Assembly (NCBI GenBank): GCA_000827205.1
Contig: KN832558.1
Span: 1,166,239-1,230,238, forward strand
Source of the DNA: Plicaturopsis crispa FD-325 SS-3
Taxonomy: Eukaryota; Basidiomycota; Agaricomycetes; Amylocorticiales; Amylocorticiaceae
Length of the DNA: 64,000 nt
Direction of reading: 5' to 3'
Positions 33,241 to 45,468 of the stretch are shown one piece after another (position 1 is the stretch's first letter; each line of letters starts with the position of its first letter). The position numbers and the translations under genes are program-made. The notes under the pieces were generated by a model, which saw only the letters and a list, made by a program, of their open reading frames with translations, was not told where the DNA came from and ran no database searches.

Positions 33241-33763
33241 GCTGGGATTTTGTGTTCGTTATGTATCCTTTTTCCAAGGGTTTCTTAGGTGAGCTCAAAA
33301 TCTCTCTCGCGTCTCACGATTCCTAGGCTCATGCATGGCTGTAGATTCTTCTATATCTCACCTACATTTGTATCCATGGTCTCCCGTGTCATACTCGCTG
33401 GTCGCGCGAGTTTATACCCCACAAGCTTTATGTATAGTAGTAATGCTACGCTAACAAAAGGCCACCGGATTTTTTCGACAATCATAACATACTCTCTCTT
33501 GTACTTATCATTCTTCACTGATGTCTCCGAATCTGACGATTGTACTTCGTATCTTGTTCGAGTTTGCCTGAAGCTGAGAAGTCGAAGAGCATGCCATAAT
33601 TAATGAGATCGGGCTTGATATTGGAACCGCCATTTCATTTTCAAGATCGTATCGAGGCGACACACAGATACGCGGGAGGATGTTTCCTCGGGCGAAGTTA
33701 AGTAAACAGGGGATCTGTTGCGGAGGCAGAGGGGCCCTTGCGAAGACGCATTTTGCGCGATAA
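33241..33763. other. Convergent 3' intergenic region
   Basis: 523 bp between convergent stops; no gene or repeat recognised. Confidence 0.5.
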
Positions 33764-34883
33764 TCATGACGCCGCATCATGAAGGAGTACATATTCTCTG
33801 GTACTCTGGCCAAACTTGATCACTGCAATGAAAAAGATAAGTCGACAAGCGCAGCTTGTAGATTCTCCGACTTACCATCACTAGCCTTCAGTTCGTAGAA
33901 TCTCGAGACCGGGATTGTCTCGTCATTCACGTGAGTGCCGTTCGTGGACTCGAGGTCAATGATAAAAGGTCTGCATATGTAGCCATCGCCGTCAATAACT
34001 CGACTAAATCGCGTTGACGAGCGACGCACTTGACGACACCTTTGGATTCTCCGAACTCATTCTTCTCAAAAACATGTCGGTCTTTATACGAACATGAGAG
34101 GTATTTCAGGCCAGAAGACTATAGGAGACGCACATTGTATAACGGCATGCTGTTTCGAACACGATGGGTGCTCAATTGGTATATCAGCGACTAGCCGATC
34201 ACGACCAATAAGGTACGCGCTTTGCCGATGTATGTGCAATAGTTCTAGGTCAAGGTATTGAACTTCATTTAAGAGAAATACGACGGTCGAGGCAGCTACT
34301 CACCGACTTGCTCAGCGCCTTTGAAGACATACAACCTCCATCCGAGCACTGGTTTTCGTGCTTCGGGAGGTTCGTTGTACTTGAGCACGGTGCTGGTCCC
34401 ATCAGCGCCTTGTACCGTATTCGTGGCAGCAGCGAGGAGACCGGAAGGCGCGAAATTTGGTTTCGCCTTGTCGACTGGGGGTGGTGACGCAGAAGGGGAG
34501 ACAGGACGCGCGGAACGTGCGCGTGAGTTGCGCGGCGGCGGCGAAGCAGAGCGGCGAGAAGGGCCTGCGCGTTCTCTTTCTCGCTCCCTGTCGCGTTCTC
34601 GCGGTCGTTCCCGTGTCTCCGTACGGTCATGGCGATCCCTCTCTCGACGAGAACGGTCCCGCTCGCGTTCGTGGTCGTTCTCGTGTTCGTCTCTTTCATC
34701 TCGCCGTCTGCTCCTCCCGCTTGGGCTATCCCTCTCCGCGTGTCTCGCACCATCCCGCGGACGCTCGTATTCGCGATCCCTCTCACCGCGTCGTGGGTTT
34801 CCTCTAGAATATCGGCTTTCTCGATCTTCGTCAGGACGTCGGCCGTCCCTCCTCTGAGCTGGTGAAGGTGAACGAAGAGGCAT
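33764..34883 (-). CDS. PML1: FHA-domain RES-complex protein (Pml1 / SNIP1-like)
   Basis: Homologue of yeast Pml1 and human SNIP1, a subunit of the RES complex of the activated spliceosome that helps retain unspliced pre-mRNA in the nucleus. Five exons in transcript order: 34883-34304, 34244-34134, 34081-34030, 33970-33876, 33822-33764; 298 residues. Residues 1-140 are an Arg/Glu/Asp-Ser low-complexity region (RERDRERERERAG type) as in SNIP1. The FHA domain fills the C-terminal half, with its signature text YLIGRDRLVADIPIEHPSCS, KQHAVIQYR and DLESTNGTHVN, where the Arg/Ser/His/Asn residues bind phosphothreonine. The ending YVLLHDAAS is usual for the family. Confidence 0.93.
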
Positions 34884-35403
34884 GGCACGTATAGGTGTGT
34901 TGCTGAGAGCAGGAGAAATGCACAGACTTGCGCTCTGCCGCGATCGAGGTCAACAAAACGCAGTTCCTGACTCTCGGCATCGGTAATCGGAGCCCACGTG
35001 GGCCGTATTGTGGCGCCTAGCCGTGTCGACTTACCTTTCCCCCGAATCCTCGCTACGAAAACGCTCTCGTTCGCTCCGAAAATATGTATATCGAAATTAC
35101 AGCTACGGTAAACATCCCATTTGAACATTTCTATGTTTCCGATTGCGATGCCTGCGCTCCAATGAGTCTGTCCGAGCTGCTCACAGTGGGTGTCAGATAG
35201 GACGAAACATGCAATCGAAATGAGTTCGTTTGTTTACATTGCTAGTACCGGTACGATAGAAGGGATAATACAACGTTTTTGTTTAGCTATTGGCCGTACA
35301 AAACCCGGCGGCAAGTCTTGTGTGAAGGCGCTATTATGGGTTGGAAACCTATCGTAGTTAAAGTATACTATTAGTGCGCACCCGTGTGCAGCTTAAACGT
35401 CCG
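34884..35403. other. Intergenic region upstream of PML1
   Basis: 520 bp; the PML1 promoter is expected. An open - strand frame extends upstream of the PML1 ATG to about 35128, but has no family resemblance and is probably leader sequence. Confidence 0.45.
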
Positions 35404-36166
35404 TCAAAACTTCAGCGCCCGCGACATCGGACTAAACTCGTCCTCGTCTCTCGTCCGCCGTAGCTTCTCGATGTATAGGAACGATATGACGACGCGGTCC
35501 CGCCAGTCCTCTAACGCATCCACGCTGTCGTACGCCGAAGACGTCGCGCGCGGCATTATTTCAAGGGAGGCCGGCAGGATCTCGTCGCCCACCAGGATGG
35601 GCCTTCTGAATCGTGCGATCGGCGTCGTCTTGTCATCATCCTCGTAGAGCTGCCGCAGGAGGAGAGTTAGCCTCGACGGTGATTGAAACCACACTGCTTG
35701 CGTACCTCAGGCGACAGGTTAGATCCGTAATTCTTCCACTTGAACGCCTTCCATGGATCGATGCTGAAAGAGATACTCCTGGTTAAATAGCCCATAAGAT
35801 TCATTAAGAAAAAGACAAAGAAATATGGCCGCCTACTCTTTGAATGGTATCAGAGGATTCTTGATCCACTCATTGGCTCTGACGGGGTCGTTGCTGCCAA
35901 AAGTCAACAAATCCGATCTGAAGATAACGAACCGTTAGGAGCGGGTCTACAAGAAGAAGGATAGATGAGTCCAACCTGAACTCCCTCCACTCGAACAGTG
36001 CGATGACTTCCCCATAACTACCGCCCCGCCGCACTTCCGTGCTCGTATGGCCCGTCATCTCGTCTACCTTGGAGTGTACGGTGTACAGCCGGTCCCCAGT
36101 ATCTGCATCGGTAATGCGTGTGTTGCATGGGTGATTTGGGCGCAAGTGTAAGGTCTGTGCGGTCAT
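35404..36166 (-). CDS. DUF6593 domain protein
   Basis: Four exons in transcript order: 36166-35976, 35917-35837, 35763-35706, 35649-35404; 191 residues. It follows the pattern of DUF6593, a tubby-C-like family that is multi-copy in Agaricomycetes: LRPNHPCNTRITDADTGDRL, LYTVHSK, VIALFEWREF, DPWKAFKWKNYGSNL, then a variable half ending FLYIEKLRRTRDEDEFS. Such small beta-rich proteins are probably intracellular; their function is not known. The ATG at 36166 begins just before the conserved domain; in-frame upstream codons exist but lack a good start. Confidence 0.75.
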
Positions 36167-39100
36167 TATGTTGGTACTGTGGAGAATGAAGGGAATGGGA
36201 ACCTGAAAACCAGACGGTCGACGGCATTTTAATAGTAGTGCACAACGAGGCTGTTGGGCCGAGGGAAATGAATTATCCGCATATCGATCGCAAGGGAAAG
36301 AAACCGGAGCTGGTGCCGATCCGTAGTGACCGAATTTGGTCGTCTCATGGGGAAACGTAGGCCATAAAACTGATATCACAATCCGGGAGCTGTGAAAAAA
36401 AGCTAGTCACATTGCTGGCAGATATGAAAGACACGGCGTGTGCTTACATACAACGTCTAGTCGGTTGTCTCGTGCACTTGGCGCGACGTTTCATACTTCA
36501 TTTGGCAAAAAGTGACAGTGGTTACGAGTAAGGCGACCATACAAATCCACCGGTACAAGAGACTGCGGTGCCGAGAGTATCTAGCGCTGGGGTATGCTCG
36601 GCCAGGGGCGTCGCACTTTGTCGCTAAGGATTCAAAGCCGGAGCCCTGACGGCGCCCGTCAGAACAAGGCTTGAAAGCTTGAAATGTTTCGATGGAAGTA
36701 CGATCATTGCGATCCAAGTAGGTGTTCAAGAAGAACCCAATGCCGTAACTCCCCTCCCCCTGTGGAGCAAGCGAAGACTAGACATACCATCAGAGAGCAC
36801 TGGGAGTGAAGAATCAATCAAGAAAATTCAACATACTGGGATCGGTAACCACCAGGCCACTGGATACATATTACTTTAATTTACTTATAATTTGCAGCAA
36901 ACATGTTGCTGGCGGATTTGTTAGGCTAACTAAAAGCGGTAGGCGAATTCTTACCTATTTTCATGCCTCAGAAAACGGCGTGTCTGACAGGTTCTGACTC
37001 TACACATATCGACAAGTTTTGCCCCGCCATATACTGGGTAGGAGTCCAGCAGTCGATCTCATGAAGGACATTGTTGAGAAGCGAATTTGAGACTCCGCGA
37101 ATCTCTACAAGCCAAAGAAGGTTCTCATCTTGGTTGACCGAGGTTCGCAGAATGCCATGTAACTTATGTTCCTGCGCAGCCTCTTACGGTCCGAGTCTTT
37201 GCAATTGTGGGTCTCGAGCGGGTGGTACTATGTAGAGAAAAACCATGATGTCGACTCTCTAACCGTTCATATCGACCTTCTGGTTCCGGCAACGCACGTC
37301 GTTCCTCGTGGCATTGCGTGTCCGCCTCGAGGCTTCAAAACCCCGCGCGGCGGCATAGGACGCCGCCTCATGCACGAATGCACAGGGTCATTGCTCTCAT
37401 CTCGCGTATCGGGCCGCTAAATGTTTCAACGACGCCTTCCAAAAACTTTACGATAAGTACCAGTGGTGCTTCCTTATGGTCCAGTCACGCGGTCTCCTGG
37501 TGCGTACCTTCCTCTTGCTTCCTCCCGATGCAGGAGGCTGGAATCTGGATTTGTGTTCCAGATCCCAGGATTCTTCGCAAATCTACTTACGTTGTCGTTT
37601 CCTCCACGGCCCCTATCGTTGTCTCCGCGGCCGGGCTGCGCGTTCCTTGCGACAACCGCCCGCTTGCCCCCCGACATTTTTGAAAATTGTCAAGTTTCAG
37701 CTCGTCGTCAATCATTGAGCAATGTTTGATTCAATACGTATACATCCAGTGACGGTTGCCCTCTCGTGCTCGGGCGTTGCTACCGTCAACACGAGTATGG
37801 ACCGTCTACTCACCTAGACGCGCACACTCACAGAAGGATGGCCTTAGGAAGCAAATTTCCAGGCGAGGGGAAGCGAAGTCGGAATCGTCGGGGTCCCCGA
37901 TCTTCCGTAGCTCGCTGCGCATCGACTGGTTGCAGTGAAATGTCCCCATGCGGATTTTCTCGTGATGCACTTGGAAGGTGACTGGGACACACTCTGTTTG
38001 TAATCTACATCTTGTTTCGGAGACCTGAGCTTACATTCCTTCCAGGACTTCGCTTCAGGAGAGTCACCGGCGCGTGCCCGATCATCTAGCATCGGTGGAA
38101 GATCGGCAGACTCGGTGGGTCATACATCAATGTGCTGTGGCGCGACTGTTGAAGATTGAGCTCCTACTTGTTGATTATTGCGTGCAGTCCTTTCGAAAAT
38201 CTTACATTTCACAGTGGCCGTGTCAGATTCACTGGGATGAAAATCACTCAGCCGTGGTTTGCGAGCCTGATTACCCGTTTAGCCTCCCGGCGCGAGGAAT
38301 CCAGTCCCACCGAGAAATGAATCCGTCTCGCGTTCATCAGCTGAGCGACATTCCATATCACTATTCTACCCTGCTCTTACCTCTTGTGCCGTGGTGCTTG
38401 CACGTATTGGAACCGATATCACGGAAGAACACAATTTCCCTCGAGGAGTCAGCGTTGCGCGGGCGTACACGACGAACACCCTAGACCCGCTAAGCTAGCG
38501 TTATCCGATTGAACGCGAGTCAAATGTACTCGGCATGGAAGTCTCGATGCCGTTTCCCTGTTTTTGTTCGTCGGCAACTTGCGTCCGGGCATAGGTTGCC
38601 TAGACGGATAGTCTCCTACCACGGCATTTTCCTCGAGAAGTACACCACAAATGCTCTATCGAGCGATCTCTGTGCGTTGCATGTTATTCTCTCGGTAGGC
38701 ATCTCCACTCCCGGATTCGTCACCACGAGCGGCTTCCGTCTTTTCACATTTCTCTAACGGCAATCCAATACCCTGCAGTAACACGCACCGCCACCGCTCA
38801 GCGCTCGTCGTCCTCAATGCTCAAACACCGCCCTCCACCACCCAAGACATATATGCTGCTTTGCTCCAAGTCCACCGCGCTGGAGCCAAGGGCTTGCCTG
38901 GATCCCTCTTCGCCCTGTCACGGGCCAGCACAGTCCCTTTTTTCCGGTGACACAGCATGTCTCCTTGGTTATCGCCTCCTAGTTTTTACTAGGGCTTGCG
39001 TAGGACACTCCGTGCTACAGGCTATCGCCGGTTTCTGGTAAAGGTTCGCGGACACAAATCTCACCGCGGACGATCGCTATTGACACGCTGCCGATGTCTT

Positions 39101-42100
39101 GACTGGTCACCAGCTCATCGGCAAAGTCGCCGACTCCTTGCTCTCTCGAGTCGACGTATGGTGATACTGTATGAACAGTAGGCAGGGACTCTTGATCACA
39201 TTTCATCTCCACTGGTTTGCAGTCAAGATCCGACGCATGCAATCCATCCTACTCGTTCTATCCTTACGCTTCATATCGCATATCGTCAAATTCACCGCGA
39301 AAGATATTGCCCACGCTCGATTACCGTATACTTGGCATCTACCGGTCTCCAGCTATCGACCATCCTCATCGTCTACTCCTCGTCATCTGGACACCCTGCA
39401 CGAGGACCCACTCCTTCCCTGCGCCCTCTCGCAGACGCTGTGCTCGGTCTACCCCTGCCGCTCCAGACAACAGCTGAGACGAGCCGATTGCGCGTTGTAT
39501 CTCCCTGCGCAAGCGACGTGTCTCATCACTCTGTGTTATTCGTGACAGACTGTACTTGGCGCTAGCTAGTTGACATCAATTTAACAGGGCCGAGGGCGTT
39601 CTAAGGAAAGGTGGACCACATGCTCAAGGCGTACACGACTCTCGAGATAGTCCTATAGAATTCTCCTGCCGTCTACACGGGCAGGGCTTACGGTGAAATC
39701 CCCAAGAGCGCGATCTAGGTATCGGCGACTCTTTATTTCCTCTTCACCGTTTCCACGCCCCCGCCGTGCGACCTAGCCCCAGATATGCTTCAATACACGG
39801 CATATCTTCTTGCTCGAGACTATCGTACCGACGGCACATGATACGAGGCTCCTCGCCCCGCCCATCATGCCAGAATACCGTAGGTAAGTACTCCTGGTGC
39901 TTCCTCTAATTTCTACTCGACTTTTACTGCGTACTAATCCATGATCCCTCAGGCTATCGCGCTCTAGCATTTCTACGAGTTAGACTCACGGGCTTTGTGG
40001 CTACCCTGGGGCTCAATACATCTTCGTCTTCCGGTAGACAAAATTATTGTCGACCAACGGTCGCCGGTCCCTTCCTCCGCTCGTGCTTCGCCAAGAGATT
40101 ATAATCTTTGAGCTAGCGATAGGCGCTGCGCGAGCTTCTTCCGCACCGCGACTCGCTGCTACTGCGATACTCTGGCTTCCTTGCTCTTTTCTTTTCCCCA
40201 TCCTCCGCACCCTCTTCGTCTTCCATACGTTGACTCGGCCCGGGCGCCTCGCTTTACGCTCCGCCAAGGTTGCCTTGTTGTGCGGTTCCTCTCGGTTCTC
40301 TGTGAGATTCACCGAGAGCTGCGATGCGGCCCGCCCGCCCTCGCAGCTTACCTCGGTTTCCCTTAGGCCAGATTCGCGCAGCGAGGCAGGAAAGCGCAAC
40401 CGCTTTCGCCCATCCATCTCGCAGCAAGTCATACTATAACATTCACGCCTATTATACCGTAGAGGACTATTAATATCATTCATTCACTCCTTCTCATCCT
40501 TGCCGTGTCTCAGCGTCAACATTCAAAGATCGACGAGACAGTGGCACGACGTGAACTTGCTAAGTAAGTTTTCACCGCCTCATCCAATTTCAGGATAGAC
40601 TCCGTACTCACAAAGTTGAGTAGACAAGTTGTGCTCTATAATATTCACGGATTCATACGAGAAGTCTTTTGCAAAGTCAAAAGCGAGCACATTGTTGATA
40701 GGTACAAGGATCGGAAATACTACTATTCACATCGTCCCGGTCAACACTTTTGGAGACACGCAAAAAGGTATTTATCGTCTGCGACCACGAACCCGACGAC
40801 GAAGCCGTCAAGCCGCCACATAGTACACAGACGACCGTCCAGGTTACCGGTACGCCCCCTGCTCTTTCACCACGGCACTTCAGCTAACGTCGCCGCTTGC
40901 AATGGCGTGCTGCGTGCATGTCCTAGTTGATATTTAGAGTGGAGTCTATGGGCCACACCATGCGCTCAACTGAGCAATAAGTCTTAAAACGATGTATCCT
41001 ACGGTACAAAATCAGATTAGTGCTCGGCTTGTCTGGCGAAACACTCTTACCGGCCTCAAAGTCCTGAGATCTTGGGCAATCAGGTACAGACAAGACAGCC
41101 TCGATCTGGCTTAGTTCACCGGTCGATGATTCACTACCAGGTGTGTCCGAGTATGTCGCTATTCGCCGCACCCTGAACCGTTGCGCGATTTTGATGTTGG
41201 GACACAGTATAGACGGGCTGCGTACATGCCGGCACGCGACTAGCATTTCACAACATGATCCACAGGCTTCATGACGGGCGTGTTTTTGTCAATTTTCTGC
41301 GCGCTCGCAGGACGCCGTTAGTGAACATATAAAATAGCATAACAAAAACGCACTGCGACAACGACTTGCGGCCCTTGTTATGCGATGCATGGTCTCTCCT
41401 GAGTCGTGGCGGCCGTATAGGTCCAGGCGGGCATCGTCACTGAGTGCGTCATGTCAGCCTATCAAAAGCTCACTTTCAGGTTCCTCCTATGTGCACCGAC
41501 TCGCGTTCATATTTGCCTCTGACTCGATATCCACCCGCGTTTTCTAAGTGCAAAGTTCGTCAGAAAAAAAATGGTATTTGTGGCGTACATATTTCTGCGC
41601 TCTTGGCGACGCTGGCCGTAATGCAAAGCCCCACCCTCGATCGCCCGTAATCGAAAGCGCAGCAATCTCGCTCGACTGAGGGCGCCGGGGTTGGTCTTGC
41701 CAGTGTAAAGCAGCACGGCGCCTCTGTATACACGCATGGCTAGTACATCGTAGAGATTATATGTCGTCGAAATAGTTTTCTTGACTCTTGAGTGTCGTGT
41801 TGGAGCAAGGAAGACAGGCAGTGTAGTGCCGCTCCAAGTCGTCGCGAGTCGCGACTGATGCCGACTTTCCGAACTGTACTGCGTGAAGTTATTTATGCAC
41901 CAAAGGCCTTGAGCCTCTTGTTATTTTTCTCCCACCTTCAGACTGCGCATCTTCCGATACTTATTTACGCTCCTTGTCAGGCTATAAGGACGTTTTTACT
42001 TTTCCCACCCGCTTTACGACTATCAGCATCGAAACCGCGGACCAATAAACGTACCCGTCGACAGCCTACCGAGTAGACTTGCCGCTACATCGCTCGCTGC

Positions 42101-42150
42101 CAGAACAAGTCCAAACGCCGCTCTTTCAGATCTGCAATAATCTGTATACC
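36167..42150. other. Gene-poor 6-kb block
   Basis: I found no convincing gene. Open frames (for example 37318-37683, 38074-38484, 39171-39545, 40013-40483 on the - strand) are short, have no splice partners that extend them and resemble no family I know. No long terminal repeat, inverted repeat or simple-sequence array was recognised. It could be decayed mobile DNA, a non-coding RNA region or unusually fast-evolving genes. The last ~300 bp contain the GH16 promoter. Confidence 0.45.
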
Positions 42151-43454
42151 ATGCGCTCGACAACTGCCCTAGCGATATCTCTTCTCCCGGCCCTGGCGTC
42201 GGCCACATCCTATAATGTTGCCAAAGTGTACTCAGGTTCAGCATTCTTTGACGGATGGGACTTTTATGGCAATTGTGAGTTCTACGATTCTTCCTCACGA
42301 GCCCTGCTGACGCCTGTGTAGTTGATAATTTGACAAACGGAGACGCCATGTGAGGCTGCTCCTTTCTGCGAGCGTGCAACCTCCCCGCTCACCAGCACTC
42401 GCACAGTTTCGTGACAAAAGATGTCGCCTCATCGTCTAAACTCGCGTACGTCGACTCGTCGACCGGACACGCGATCATGAAGGTCGACAACACATCCACT
42501 GTGGCGTTCAACGAAAAGCGCAACACAGTGCGCATCTCGTCGCAAGACAGCTTTTCAGTTGGCAGTGTGTGGGTTGCCGACATGCTCCACGTTCCGTTTG
42601 GATGCTCCGTGTGGCCCGCCTGGTGGTCGCAAGCACCGAACTGGCCTACCGGCGGTACGATTCGACTGCCTCTTTCTTACTACTGAACGTCCACTGATCT
42701 GTAGTTCTATAGGTGAAATCGACACGTTCGAGGGTGTGAACCAAGTGACGATGAACCAAATGGCGCTGCACACAGAACCTGGGTGCACCCAGGCTTCAGC
42801 CGTTCAGTCTTCGACCCTTGTGAACAGCACCGATTGCTCCTTCCAGACGAACTCCAACCAAGGTTGCGTTGTCACCGACCCCTCGACCTCGTCGTATGGC
42901 GCTGGGTTCGCATCGGCCGGCGGAGGTGTCTTCGTCACCGAGTTTGCGGAAGCAGGCATCAGCATCTGGTTCTTCCCGCGCTCCTCCGTCCCCAGCAGCA
43001 TCTCCGGGAACGCGAGCTCCATCGACACGTCGAGCTTTGGCACGCCCGTCGCTAACTGGCCGACGGGCGGGTGCAGCGTCGATTCCTTCTTCCAGGCGCA
43101 GCACCTGATCTTCGATATTACTCTCTGTGGTGACTTTGGTACGTTTGCCCTTGTCCATACACTTCGGTTTACATACGCACTGCATCACACGCTGACGCAA
43201 TTCTTGCAGCCGGCGCATCGAACATCTTCTCCCAGACATGCACCGGGGTGTGCTACAATGACTACGTTATCGGAGCGGCCTCGAACTACGACAACGCGTA
43301 CTTCGAGGTGGACTACGTGCGCGTATACAGCAAGGATGGCTCGAACACGGTCGTCGCAGGCTCCTCCGGTGCAACACCCATGCTCGGCCATAGCTGGTGG
43401 GGTAGCGCATTGGCAGGTGCTGCGGGTGCTGCGGCGCTAGTCCTCGGACTATAA
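42151..43454 (+). CDS. Secreted GH16 endo-beta-1,3(4)-glucanase
   Basis: Glycoside hydrolase family 16 enzyme acting on mixed beta-glucans, secreted or held at the cell surface. Five exons: 42151-42274, 42322-42349, 42407-42654, 42713-43138, 43210-43454; 356 residues. Signal peptide: MRSTTALAISLLPALASA. Catalytic motif E135-I136-D137-T-F-E140 (GEIDTFEGVN), where E135 is the nucleophile and E140 the acid/base. Flanking text (WPAWWSQAPNWPTGGEIDTF, ALHTEPGC, AGISIWFFPRSSVP) matches the Lam16A-like group of basidiomycetes. The C-terminus ends in a hydrophobic stretch (ALAGAAGAAALVLGL) after a Ser/Gly spacer, which suggests a GPI anchor and a role in wall remodelling. Confidence 0.95.
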
Positions 43455-44092
43455 TCGACGTGTATACCGAGGATTCAAAGGGACCCTGTGCGGACTTCAT
43501 ACAATAGATCTCATCCCTTTCGGACCTCACTACCACATGATGCTGGCAGAGCTATTCATACATTATCATATGAGTTGCGGACCAGATACACCCCTTCTAC
43601 ACCTCCAGTATATTTAATCTGATGCATACCCGACATCTCCAGCTAACTTGTCAGTAGACCAGTGATACCGCTAGATGGATGCTTGTTTCGAGCTGTGAAA
43701 GTTTGACTCGAGCTCACCCATGTTTGACCTACGCAGCTCCGAGATATCGATGTCGCCACAAGCCCAGTAGTCTCACTTTGCGGCCAACTTCCATCTCAGT
43801 GATCTCATGCTGAAAAACGTCCTCCTCGAAGTGAACGCTATTCACCCAGCACTTTTGCGACGCGCTGACTAAGGTATCATATACGGAGAGTTTTCATCTC
43901 TACCGCAATGCAATGGGCCCGGTCGCCTGCATAGCTAGCCTCTCGCGGCTCTTTTATGAGTACACTGAGTGACAGCGTGCTGCGTGCCAACGGCGCTACC
44001 CCGCCAATCATGGGACTTATCTTCTAACAAAATGTCTACAGGATACCTCCAGCCATGCTGTGTTTGTCCCCTAGCTCTTACGACTCATCATC
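43455..44092. other. Intergenic region
   Basis: 638 bp between two + strand genes; expected to contain the promoter of the next gene. No specific signal recognised. Confidence 0.5.
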
Positions 44093-45468
44093 ATGCCCGA
44101 TGTGTCTTTCGCGTCCTTTTCGACAGTCATTGGTGTGCTCAGCGGGATCGTAGCGCTCCTCGGCGCGTTATATGCATTCGCCGTTTATCGTGACCATCTT
44201 CCGAGTGCACGGTTGAGGCACCTGGAGGAGTTACTGAAGGAAGTGGAAGACCTCTACAAATCTGGCATCGAGAGCCAGCTTATACCTTCACAGGGCTTTC
44301 GGGACGAGGTGCAAAATAAACTTACAAGGTGCGTACCCTATGGCACGCGTACCACGCTGATTCTTATGCATGCGAATCCTCTGCTAGGCTTCGCGGTGCG
44401 ACATACCGCCATCGCCAGCGCGCTCACTGTGCTGTCAACCTGCGGCAGCAATGGGCAGAGTTCTTCAGAGGCCTATCGTTCGCGATTCACCAGACGTGCA
44501 CGGAGGTCAAGATTCTCCGTGCCGTGATAACAGTGAGGCGACCATGATTGACGTTCCTTAGTCCTCTGCTCGCCTTGTCTAACTCTATTTTTCCGTACCT
44601 TTCAGACTGCCACCGAAAACGAACGATATCGTTTGCTGAGCAGATTGTCGGACGCCCCGACGCTGATCCCTTCGGACACTTCTTCCAAAGACAATTCGTT
44701 TTCACCCTCCTCAGAAGATTCATCGTCATCAAGCTCTCCTTCACATGCAGATGGTATTGGCATTCTCCCGACACTATCGTTCATCGCAGCTAAACATTCC
44801 AGGGCCAGCTACGCCTACCATTATCCAAGGTTCGATTGCCCAGGCAGATGAAGAGAGGAGTCAGGAGCATCCCTCAGATGTCCGCGGGGACCCTCCAGCA
44901 CAACCTATCCCGAAAGACATTGTCTCGTCGGGCATGGCATCTGGTGTGAAGTCCATGCAACATGATGGATTGCGCGCGAGGAAACCGTCTCTAGCACATC
45001 TGCCCGAGAGTGCTCATCACGCCGCCTTTGTCCAATTTCTGACTGGAATGGCACATTCGGGATTAGGTGCGTGTATTCTCGCATTGAGAGGTCCCAAGTA
45101 CGTGCTCGATTGACACGAGGTCAGATCCCAACTACCGCACAGTGGCCAGGGGTAAACTCTCGAGGCTCTCAACAAATCAGTTCAGTGAGCTCACAGACGA
45201 TGTCCACGATGAACTCGAGCGACGGACTATGAAAGAATGTACGCGCTACTGCCTTGTGTCGCGTGTTATATCTATCTAACGCATATCCTTCGATCTAGCT
45301 GACCCACTTTCGAGTCCGCCCGATTACCACCCGAAACGTGCGGCAGCGCGTGCAAAATTGTGTACGCTACCAGATCATCGCTTCGGCGATCTTGTGGGTG
45401 ATGTATTGCATGACCTGCGCAGCCGATATCCAGATGTTGTTGGGGTACTTATGTTTCACTTACCTTGA
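44093..45468 (+). CDS. Single-pass membrane protein with Spa2-homology (SHD) repeats
   Basis: Six exons: 44093-44328, 44388-44532, 44606-44753, 44803-45066, 45125-45238, 45299-45468; 358 residues. Residues about 7-30 form one membrane helix (STVIGVLSGIVALLGALYAF) followed by a helix-rich segment. Residues about 110-160 are Ser-rich. From about 265 two Spa2/GIT homology repeats are visible: ARGKLSRLSTNQFSELTDDV with HDELERR, and AAARAKLCTLPDHRFGDLV with HDLRSRYP. In yeast Spa2 these repeats hold MAP-kinase kinases at the polarity site. The stop at 45466 is the first in frame; a later ending at 45650 would need a 32-bp intron, which is too short to trust. Confidence 0.72.

Noticed and set aside
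34265-35128. Longer - strand frame extending upstream of the Pml1-like gene
   Set aside because: Its frame differs from the FHA protein over the Arg-rich region; the conserved domain joins only to the ATG at 34883.
40013-40483. 156-codon - strand frame, basic and Ser/Arg-rich
   Set aside because: It mirrors GC-rich text that is open on both strands; no start context, introns or family resemblance.
36167-42150. Possible decayed LTR element
   Set aside because: No paired terminal repeats, no primer-binding-like site and no recognisable gag or pol text were found.
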